From Promethearchaeota archaeon (GTDB lineage: Archaea > Asgardarchaeota > Lokiarchaeia > Sigynarchaeales > SOKP01), in the NCBI GenBank assembly GCA_014730295.1, contig WJIN01000205.1, forward strand, positions 1-13,416: a DNA stretch of 13,416 bases, given 5' to 3'. The translations under genes and the position numbers were made by a program. Below, in pieces: positions 7,350 through 13,078 of the stretch. The notes beneath the pieces are model-generated. The model was not told the origin of the DNA, made no database searches, and saw only the letters and a list, made by a program, of their open reading frames with translations. Each line of letters begins with the position of its first letter. The stretch's first letter is position 1.

Positions 7350-7403
7350 CTATGTAGCCAATAGAAAAATATTCTTTTAATTGGGGAAATTATAGAAATT
7401 ATT

Positions 7404-8513
7404 ATGATGAATCCTTTTTATAATAAGCTCGCAGAAATAGCCATAAAATATTCAACTAAAGTGAAAGAAGGACAAAGAGTAATGATCAGAGGATCTAATG
7501 TTGCCCAAGAACTTGCATTAGCGCTTTACATTGAGATTCTAAAAGCAGGTGGTCATCCATTTATCGATCTATATATTGAAGGAGAGAAAGAAGCTTTGCT
7601 TAAATATGGTGATGATAATCAAATTGTTTATATAGATAAGGTTATTATGGATGCTTTCGACGAATTTGATGCATTAATATCAATTAGATCAACTTACAAT
7701 ACTCATTCATTCGGAGCTTTTGACCAAAAAAGAGTTAGCAAAATGGTGGGGAGTGAAGCTCAAAAGAAAATTTATACGACGATACAAGAAAGAGAGATTA
7801 AGGGAGAATTGGAATGGCTTGTAGTACCTTTTCCATGTGAAGCTTATGCACAAGAGGCAAATATGGATATTATTACATACTCTGAGTTCATGAAAAAAGC
7901 ATTATTTGTAGATAAAGAAGATCCTATTGGGGAATATCGAAAAATGAATAAAAAACAAGAGAAAATTGTTAATTATTTGAATGAAACAGAAACTATCCAA
8001 GTCCATGGGGAAGACACGAATCTAACGCTTTCTGTGAAGGGAAGGAAATGGATCAATTGCTCTGGAGAGAGGAACCTTCCTGATGGAGAAGTTTTTACTA
8101 GCCCAGTAGAGGATAGCGTAAATGGGCATATTCGATTCACATATCCCGGGATATATTCAGGTCAAGAAGTTGAAGATATTTACTTAGAATTTAAAGATGG
8201 AAATGTATCTAAAGCGGAAGCTGCAAAAAATCAAGATTTGCTAAAGCATATTATTAAAATAGATGGAGCAAATTTATTGGGGGAATTCGCCGTAGGTACA
8301 AATTATGGAATAACTCAATTTACGAAAAATATGCTTTTTGATGAAAAAATTGGAGGTACCATACATTGTGCTTTAGGTTTTGGTCCAAAAGAAACGGGTT
8401 CCAAAAATGAAAGCAGTATCCATTGGGATATTTTAAAAGATATGTCAATTGAGGGATCAAAGATACTTGCCGATGATGAGATTATCTATAAAGAAGGAGA
8501 ATGGAAAATTTAG
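7404..8513 (+). CDS. M29-family metalloaminopeptidase (aminopeptidase T/S type)
   Basis: A 369-residue protein matching the M29 family, cytoplasmic enzymes that remove N-terminal residues from peptides using two metal ions. Family blocks in order: LRR-less N-terminal half with GQRVMIRGSNVAQELALALY; LPDGEVFTSP (E229); LLGEFAVGTNYGI (E294); GGTIHCALG (H321); and NESSIHWDILKDM (H340, D342). These correspond to the known metal ligands. One change stands out: the tyrosine that usually follows the His block (ALGxxYPETG) is proline here (ALGFGPKETG, P328). ATG 7404 and ATG 7407 are both possible starts; neither has a close Shine-Dalgarno. It stands alone, converging on the PLP enzyme. The likely role is intracellular peptide breakdown for amino-acid fermentation. 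Confidence 0.88.
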   Translation: MMNPFYNKLAEIAIKYSTKVKEGQRVMIRGSNVAQELALALYIEILKAGGHPFIDLYIEGEKEALLKYGDDNQIVYIDKVIMDAFDEFDALISIRSTYNTHSFGAFDQKRVSKMVGSEAQKKIYTTIQEREIKGELEWLVVPFPCEAYAQEANMDIITYSEFMKKALFVDKEDPIGEYRKMNKKQEKIVNYLNETETIQVHGEDTNLTLSVKGRKWINCSGERNLPDGEVFTSPVEDSVNGHIRFTYPGIYSGQEVEDIYLEFKDGNVSKAEAAKNQDLLKHIIKIDGANLLGEFAVGTNYGITQFTKNMLFDEKIGGTIHCALGFGPKETGSKNESSIHWDILKDMSIEGSKILADDEIIYKEGEWKI

Positions 8514-8515
8514 TG

Positions 8516-8538
8516 GACATAATAATGAAATGTCTTTT
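8516..8538. terminator. hairpin between convergent genes
   Basis: GACAT (8516-8520) and ATGTC (8530-8534) form a five-pair stem with a nine-base loop, followed by TTTTG on the plus strand. It fills the 35-base gap between two convergent stops, so it can serve both genes. The stem is short. Confidence 0.35.
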
Positions 8539-8548
8539 GTTGTAATCT

Positions 8549-9613
8549 TTATCTAATGATTGGTATTTTTCCGTTGAAAAATGGATGGAATTTTTTTGGT
8601 AAATCTCTGAATTGAACTTTATTAATCTCCTTACTTTGACTAATCGAGTTGAATGTATTCCAGAATAGAATGTGTGTATCAAGAAGATCTTTCTTATTCT
8701 CATTTATAAAAGAAATCATAGCAGACATCGTTTTGCCCGTATAAGTAGAATCAAGAAGGATATCATCAGTTTTTTTGATTAATCTTATAGCATTTTCTCC
8801 CTTCTCTGTGGGATAGCCATAACCGTCACCATAAAATTCATCCAAAATAACCAAACGATTTTTTAAGTTTTCATATTCTATTTCAGGAAGCGAATGATGA
8901 GTATGCTTCATTAATTTCCAGGTCTGCATGGCATAAGTGATCACATCTTCCTTGGTGTTTGAGTCAATAATCGTGACACCGTATAATTTGGTCTTGAGAC
9001 CTAAAAGCTCAAAACCGAGTAATAATCCCGCTAATGTACCAGAACTGCCTTTGGTGACAAAGATAATATCAGGTTCGGGTAAGATATTTTTGTCTATTTG
9101 CTCCTTTAATTCCAATGCTGCGTTTACATAGCCTAGATTCCCGAGCGGGCTTGTCCCTCCACGAGGAATATCAATATCCTCCGGATATTCTGAAGCATCT
9201 TCACAATAGTTTAATTCGGCACCATAATAATAATCTAAAAGAAGATTTGTCCGACAATGCTCCGAATTCGGTTGTGGGATTAAAAATAGCTTGCATTTCA
9301 TCCCTAGCTGCTTACAAAAGATACTCGTAGCAACGGCATGATTGGACCCTATCCCCCCTACAGTTTTAATAACCTGTTTGCCTTCTTTTTTTACACCTGC
9401 CAACAGATACTCAAGCTTACGTGATTTATTTCCACCATAGTGAGGGCTGGTAATATCATCTCTTTTTATCCATATATGATTAAATTTTAACTTTTTCTCA
9501 AGACCTTTAAGTGGTTCGATAGGAGTTGGAAGGTTAGTTAACTTAGTCCATGATAGTTTTTTTATGGCTTTGAATTGCTTGATAATCGGGCGTAGATATG
9601 GGGAATTTTTCAA
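8549..9613 (-). CDS. PLP enzyme of the D-cysteine desulfhydrase / ACC deaminase family
   Basis: A 354-residue fold-type II PLP protein. Matching blocks: LPTPIEPL near the start; KRDDITSPHYGGNKSRKLEY with K63 as the PLP lysine; GSNHAVAT (89-96); PRGGTSPLGNLGYVNAALEL (150-169); KGSSGTLAGL phosphate loop (188-197); GDGYGYPTEKGENAIRLI (262-279) and STYTGKTM (289-296). This family breaks D-cysteine to pyruvate, H2S and ammonia, or deaminates ACC; which one cannot be decided here, though the PRGG and GYGYPT blocks look more like desulfhydrases. The usual C-terminal HTGG block reads NTFNS (319-323), and ~20 residues precede the family's usual start. The start is TTG 9613: AAGGAT lies upstream and no in-frame ATG/GTG precedes K63's block. 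An ATG at 9624 is out of frame, so a small N-terminal frameshift is possible. Confidence 0.85.
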   Translation of the reverse strand: MKNSPYLRPIIKQFKAIKKLSWTKLTNLPTPIEPLKGLEKKLKFNHIWIKRDDITSPHYGGNKSRKLEYLLAGVKKEGKQVIKTVGGIGSNHAVATSIFCKQLGMKCKLFLIPQPNSEHCRTNLLLDYYYGAELNYCEDASEYPEDIDIPRGGTSPLGNLGYVNAALELKEQIDKNILPEPDIIFVTKGSSGTLAGLLLGFELLGLKTKLYGVTIIDSNTKEDVITYAMQTWKLMKHTHHSLPEIEYENLKNRLVILDEFYGDGYGYPTEKGENAIRLIKKTDDILLDSTYTGKTMSAMISFINENKKDLLDTHILFWNTFNSISQSKEINKVQFRDLPKKFHPFFNGKIPIIR

Positions 9614-9653
9614 TGTTAATCATATCCTTTTTAGTGAGCTTTCTTACTAAATT

Positions 9654-9664
9654 CTATATTTATT
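9654..9664 (-). promoter_or_regulatory. possible TATA box of the PLP enzyme gene
   Basis: AATAAATATAG on the minus strand, about 40 bases before TTG 9613. The predicted start near 9632 leaves a short leader that includes AAGGAT. Confidence 0.3.
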
Positions 9665-9763
9665 AGAAGTTCATTAACCTTAAAATAGAAAACTAAAAAA
9701 TTTATGCCATCTCAACTACTACAGAGGTCATAAATTAAAAAATAACCTTTTTTTTCCAATAAT

Positions 9764-9773
9764 ACTATATAAT
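9764..9773 (+). promoter_or_regulatory. TATA box of the TrmO-family gene
   Basis: ACTATATAAT. Transcription would begin near 9793-9796, which is after TTG 9785. This argues that translation starts at a later codon, ATG 9821. Confidence 0.45.
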
Positions 9774-9820
9774 TTGGATTTAAGTTGCCACCTATAAAAA
9801 AAAGAACTGATACTGAAGAT

Positions 9821-10336
9821 ATGGTAGGTATGGATATTCATGCAAGAGATCTTCACAAGCTTGAAGGAAGAACTCCCACTAACGATATCTCGTTAAAACC
9901 AATTGGGATCTTTCATTCTCCACTTAAAACCTTAAAAGGTATCCCGATTCAGTTTACGATGTCTGATGTAAAGGGTAAGATTGAGATTTTTGACAAATAC
10001 ACGCGTGGATTGAAGGATTTAGATGGCTTCTCGCATATTTATTGTATTTACTTCTTTGATTTGGTGAAATTGCCAGTTCCCCTTCAATCAAAACCTTTCT
10101 TGGATAAGGACGAAAAAGGAGTCTTCTCTACGCGCACGCCATTCCGCCCCAATCCCATCGGACTCTCAATTTTAGAATTGGAAAAAATCGAAAAAAACCA
10201 AATCTTTATAAAAAATGCAGATATTTTGGACAAGACCCCCGTTCTAGATATCAAACCGTACTTGAATGAATTTGATTCCATCAAATCTACCAAATCGGGG
10301 TGGTTGGCAGGAAAAGTGAGAAAAAAGCTCAGTTAA
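9821..10336 (+). CDS. trmO: TrmO/TsaA-family tRNA methyltransferase (t6A37 N6-methylation)
   Basis: The protein is a TsaA/TrmO-like beta-barrel, the family that uses S-adenosylmethionine to methylate N6-threonylcarbamoyladenosine at position 37 of some tRNAs. Numbered from the frame's upstream limit (TTG 9785), the blocks are PIGIFHSPL (39-47), GIPIQ (52-56), GKIEIFDKYTRGLKDLDGFS (64-83), KGVFSTRTPFRPNPIGLSIL (111-130) and LDKTPVLDIKPYL (148-160). The signature TRxPFRPNPIG is intact. The frame is open back to TTG 9785 (183 residues), but that codon lies upstream of the predicted transcription start and lacks a Shine-Dalgarno, so ATG 9821 (171 residues) is preferred; ATG 9830 is also possible. 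The protein is short compared with E. coli TrmO, lacking most of the C-terminal domain, as in other archaeal members. Monocistronic, with a terminator just after it. Confidence 0.88.
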   Translation: MVGMDIHARDLHKLEGRTPTNDISLKPIGIFHSPLKTLKGIPIQFTMSDVKGKIEIFDKYTRGLKDLDGFSHIYCIYFFDLVKLPVPLQSKPFLDKDEKGVFSTRTPFRPNPIGLSILELEKIEKNQIFIKNADILDKTPVLDIKPYLNEFDSIKSTKSGWLAGKVRKKLS

Positions 10337-10340
10337 AAAT

Positions 10341-10381
10341 GAACCTTGAAAACTCACTTTAAAACATAGGTTCCTTTTTTT
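10341..10381 (+). terminator. hairpin plus T7 terminator after the TrmO-family gene
   Basis: GAACCT (10341-10346) pairs with AGGTTC (10368-10373) around a 21-base loop, followed by C and a T7 run (10375-10381). It starts four bases after the TAA ending the coding region. Stem, T run and position all fit termination. Confidence 0.5.
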
Positions 10382-10448
10382 GGTGTATAATGACTCGTTG
10401 TTCTAATTCATTCTCATACCTTGGAAAAGAAACGTATTAAAGCTAAGA

Positions 10449-10480
10449 AACCTATTACCTATTATAGGTTAAAAATATAG
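10449..10480 (+). promoter_or_regulatory. palindrome abutting the TATA box of the LRR gene
   Basis: ACCTAT-T-ATAGGT (10457-10469) is a perfect 13-base palindrome, and a further AACCTAT half-site starts at 10449. It is directly followed by TAAAAATATAG (to 10480), a TATA-like box about 25 bases before ATG 10500. The mRNA would be leaderless. A repressor bound at the palindrome would cover the TFB/TBP site, so this is a plausible operator; the regulator is unknown. Confidence 0.45.
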
Positions 10481-10499
10481 TGTAAACTGGTATTTCAAA

Positions 10500-11369
10500 A
10501 TGCGACCAGAAGAAGAACAATTTTTTCTTGAAATTTTAAAACAAAATCCCACAAGAGAAATTTATTTGCAAATTAAATCTATGATTCGAACGCAAACATT
10601 ACCCACTTATAGTTATGAAAACAAAGCATATTTTAAGGTGGATCTGTGGAAAGGACTTCTCGATGAGCTATTGGTGAAAGAAAGTGATCAAGAAAATGTC
10701 CGATTATTGAAAGAACTCTCCAAATATCTGGAAACCCAGCAGGTACTTAAAGAATCAGAGAAAGCTGATGAGCTAATTAGGGATCTCTATCTTTATGATT
10801 GGAAAATAGGAGTCTTGCCGAAGAATTTAGGAGAGTTTACATATTTGGAGGAGTTTGCCCTATTTGCGGACCCAGATCATGATACCGCCATACCCTTGCG
10901 CTCCATTCCAGAAAGTATCGGAAATCTAAAACATCTAAGGATTCTCTGTGTCCAAAACTCTTACCTCGAAACACTTCCTAAAAGCATTGGGAGGCTCCAA
11001 AATCTAAAAGAACTCGAACTACAAGGGAATGGGCTTTCTTCACTCCCAGAAAATATTGGGGAATTACAAAACTTAAGAATCTTAGAACTCAGCTATAATA
11101 ATCTTACCTCTCTACCGGAAAGTATTGGCAACCTTCCCAACTTAGAGGAATTACATTTAGGAGGATGTCCCCTTGAATCGCTCCCGGAATCCATCGGGAA
11201 TCTTCAATGGCTCAATATCTTAGACTTATCAGACACCTCTCCTCTCGATCATCTCCCCACGTCCATCACTAAGTTAAATTATTTATACGAAATTCATATC
11301 GGATTCGATATCGAGCTCACTCCAGAACAAGAAAAGTGGGTGGATAGCATTGAAAATAGCTATTATTGA
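10500..11369 (+). CDS. leucine-rich-repeat protein (Ras-group/SHOC2-like repeats)
   Basis: A 289-residue protein. Residues 1-90 are charged and helical with no domain I recognise. Residues ~92-270 form about seven leucine-rich repeats; the five central ones are regular 23-24-mers at 144-166, 167-189, 190-212, 213-235 and 236-259, with pattern LxxLxLxxNxLxxLPExIGxL. This LPxxIGxL type is that of SHOC2, Ras-suppressor and plant intracellular Ras-group LRR proteins, which act as protein-binding scaffolds, often with Ras-like GTPases. There is no signal peptide or membrane span, so it is cytoplasmic. No Shine-Dalgarno precedes ATG 10500; the TATA spacing suggests a leaderless mRNA. The next gene on the same strand, beyond a 341-base inverted-repeat element, is an MglA-like GTPase, which hints at a functional pair but does not show one. 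Confidence 0.88.
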   Translation: MRPEEEQFFLEILKQNPTREIYLQIKSMIRTQTLPTYSYENKAYFKVDLWKGLLDELLVKESDQENVRLLKELSKYLETQQVLKESEKADELIRDLYLYDWKIGVLPKNLGEFTYLEEFALFADPDHDTAIPLRSIPESIGNLKHLRILCVQNSYLETLPKSIGRLQNLKELELQGNGLSSLPENIGELQNLRILELSYNNLTSLPESIGNLPNLEELHLGGCPLESLPESIGNLQWLNILDLSDTSPLDHLPTSITKLNYLYEIHIGFDIELTPEQEKWVDSIENSYY

Positions 11370-11522
11370 GTATGAATCTCTATTTAACTTTCCTAAATCT
11401 TTTCCCACCTTGAATTTACTGAAAACCATAAATCATCAAGAAAGAATACATTATCTTAAATCCTTTTAATAAAAAACTATTACCAAAAAAAGGTTAGTAG
11501 GAAATAATAAACTATTAGTCAT

Positions 11523-11548
11523 ATTCAAAAAAATAAAGTTTTTTGAAT
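11523..11548 (+). terminator. AT hairpin downstream of the LRR gene
   Basis: ATTCAAAAAA (11523-11532) and TTTTTTGAAT (11539-11548) make ten perfect pairs around a six-base loop, then a pyrimidine-rich stretch. It is about 150 bases after the LRR stop. The most likely role is a terminator; only A-T rich pairing, so moderate support. Confidence 0.35.
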
Positions 11549-11611
11549 CTTTCATAGATTTCTTTCTTTATATCAGTATCTAATTATTTATTTTTTTTCA
11601 CATATTTTACA

Positions 11612-11952
11612 GTGGTCGCTCAGCCGACATTATTTGTGGTTTAGTCCCTCAGCCCACTGATTCTTTTTCCGTGGTGAGAAATAGTTCCCGAAGGGTATCT
11701 TGGTTCTGATTAAGTGTCCAGCTACGAGAATTCATATCTCGTGTTCTTGCAAGCTAGATACGCTTTTTATTGAGCTTCCAAGAGTTATAAAGGAGCAGCC
11801 GCGCCAGCATATCTAGATATCCCGATTCGGGAGGCTATTTATGCGTCAATTGTCATAAGGGAGCGTATAAACATAAGTACAGAATAATTGGCTTAGATGA
11901 GTGATCTTATTCGTCATGGTTACTCATTTAAATATGTCGGCTGAGCGACCAC
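11612..11952. mobile_element. MITE-like or structured-RNA element with perfect 19-base inverted ends
   Basis: GTGGTCGCTCAGCCGACAT (11612-11630) is repeated as its exact reverse complement at 11934-11952, bounding 341 bases. The interior is clearly richer in G+C than the AT-rich DNA on both sides and has no complete coding frame. It is full of internal symmetry: ACGAGA/TCTCGT (11724-11729, 11737-11742), CTAGATA/TATCTAG (11754-11760, 11810-11816), the 12-base palindrome ATATCTAGATAT (11809-11820), TCCCGA-T-TCGGGA (11820-11832), and ATGAGT/ACTCAT (11897-11902, 11922-11927). A second, degenerate end-like unit (GTGGT...CCCTCAGCCCAC) follows the left end at 11636-11658. This fits a miniature inverted-repeat transposable element whose transposase is elsewhere. 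No target-site duplication is visible at the edges, so a structured non-coding RNA is the main alternative. Confidence 0.65.
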
Positions 11953-12002
11953 CGATCTTGAAATCCAATTTATCTGTTAATTAAAATTTTTATGTTTTGC
12001 TT

Positions 12003-12032
12003 AACTTAATATAGTATAATTTGTATTAAGTT
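12003..12032. promoter_or_regulatory. inverted repeat upstream of the GTPase gene
   Basis: AACTTAATA (12003-12011) and TATTAAGTT (12024-12032) form nine perfect pairs around 12 bases; the loop can add G-T and A-T pairs. It lies between the inverted-repeat element and the GTPase gene, upstream of a possible TATTTATG box at 12055-12062. It could be an operator or a terminator for read-through from the left. Confidence 0.3.
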
Positions 12033-12099
12033 CTTAAATTAAGATTATTGTAACATATTTATGATAAAAATGACTTTTCGAAATAAATTTATTTATCAG

Positions 12100-12117
12100 A
12101 GAGGTGATGTTTAGATT
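12100..12117 (+). promoter_or_regulatory. strong Shine-Dalgarno pointing to an AUU start codon
   Basis: AGAGGTGAT (12100-12108) matches the archaeal Shine-Dalgarno GGAGGTGAT at all but one position. Six bases later lies ATT 12115-12117, the first codon after the in-frame stop TAG 12112 in the GTPase frame. The ATG at 12107 is inside the Shine-Dalgarno and leads to only a 12-residue peptide. Confidence 0.5.
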
Positions 12118-12729
12118 CCTTCTCGTCGGGGCGATGGAACGTTAGTTTTCAAGATTTCATTCTACGGACCTTCCCTAGGTGGGAAGACTACTGCCCTTGA
12201 ATGGGTGTATAATAAAGAAGGTTTAGCTTCGGGCGATATGCAGCAAATTCAAGACCCAACTGGTCGTACGCTCTTTTTTGATCGGGTCGTTGCGAAAGTA
12301 TCGAACGTAGTGTTCCAAGTATATACTGTAGCGGGCCAGAGAAGGCATAAGTTCCAGAGGCAAACGGTTTTAAAAGGTACGGATGCGATTATCTTTGTAT
12401 GGGACAGCTTGATTGATCAATGGGAAGAAAATATTTGGTCCCTAAAAGAACTGTTAAAATTTTATGGTAATAAATTACTTCCAAAAGGGCCGGGCGAGCC
12501 TCCAGAGGTTCCAATGGTGGTGTTAGCCAACAAACGGGATTTGGAAGATATTGTCGATGTATCCAAGATTCGACAGGTGTTAGACACCGCAAAGTTAGGA
12601 GATACACTGATTTACGAGACGATAGCGATTACGGGTGTGAACGTGAAGCGAGGGTTTGTATACGCAGCGCGCCAAGCAGTCCTAAATCATTATAAGAAGC
12701 TCTCGGGACAATCCATGGAAAAAACATAA
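12115..12729 (+). CDS. MglA-like small GTPase of the Ras superfamily
   Basis: The full domain needs coding sequence upstream of the first GTG (12205), because the P-loop FYGPSLGGKTT is encoded at 12160-12192. From ATT 12115 the product is 204 residues, the usual length. GTPase motifs: G1 GPSLGGKT (18-25); switch I QDPTGRTLFFD (46-56); G3 TVAGQ (71-75), where the usual DxxGQ Asp is replaced, as in MglA (TVPGQ); G4 NKRD (139-142); G5 ETIAITG (168-174). It binds and hydrolyses GTP as a cytoplasmic switch; no C-terminal cysteine or other lipid-anchor signal is visible (ends SGQSMEKT). No ATG/GTG/TTG exists between the in-frame stop at 12112 and the P-loop. AUU initiation at 12115 under the strong Shine-Dalgarno is the simplest reading; a one-base indel joining ATG 12107 (MFRFLLVGAMER) is the alternative. 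The partner may be the LRR protein upstream. Confidence 0.82.
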   Translation: MPSRRGDGTLVFKISFYGPSLGGKTTALEWVYNKEGLASGDMQQIQDPTGRTLFFDRVVAKVSNVVFQVYTVAGQRRHKFQRQTVLKGTDAIIFVWDSLIDQWEENIWSLKELLKFYGNKLLPKGPGEPPEVPMVVLANKRDLEDIVDVSKIRQVLDTAKLGDTLIYETIAITGVNVKRGFVYAARQAVLNHYKKLSGQSMEKT

Positions 12730-13078
12730 GAAGTATTCACAATTTTTTTACCTCTTTATCTTATTTTGTCAATCTCTAAGATCTTAAAAGAATATTCATT
12801 TCTATTTCAATTTCAGTGAATAAAGAAACTAATGAGATTTACTAACTTTATATGAGTATAAGAAGTTATTAAAAGAAAGGTATTTGTTTCAGTATTTATT
12901 GAAAATGCTTAGGTATGAGATCTTTTAAGTTGAGAGAGCAGCTATCAAGATAAATGTTATCTTAGAGATAAAAGCAAAATATAGAGCGTTGAAAGATATT
13001 TACTTAGCAAGACTAATATTAATCCTTAAAGTCTTAAGTCTATGATATATAGGGTTTATTGTGGCAATGAAATGAAAT
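12730..13078. other. AT-rich stretch between the GTPase and the HepT remnant
   Basis: About 350 bases with no credible gene in either direction and, in particular, no nucleotidyltransferase (MNT) antitoxin frame. It contains a T7 run at 12743-12749, a likely terminator for the GTPase gene, and a hairpin AAGATAA-ATG-TTATCTT at 12947-12963 of unknown role. Confidence 0.5.
12743..12749 (+). terminator. T7 run after the GTPase gene
   Basis: T7 14 bases after the TAA at 12727-12729, followed by further T-rich sequence. This is a typical position for an archaeal T-run terminator. Confidence 0.35.

Noticed and set aside
11649..11834. Possible transposase remnant on the minus strand inside the inverted-repeat element
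   Set aside because: A frame of about 26 codons, a TAG, then 34 codons to a TGA gives no recognisable motif, and one stop in 61 codons is unremarkable.
11795..11835. tRNA-like arms (GCGCCAGC, CCCGATTCGGG) in the element
   Set aside because: The parts are simple palindromes; no acceptor stem, anticodon loop or T loop could be arranged in the right order.
11600..11965. Target-site duplication at the element's edges
   Set aside because: Bases flanking the left end (ATTTTACA) and right end (CGATCTTG) do not match at any short length.
12389..12607. Minus-strand frame opposite the GTPase
   Set aside because: It is the complement of conserved GTPase coding sequence, with no features of its own.
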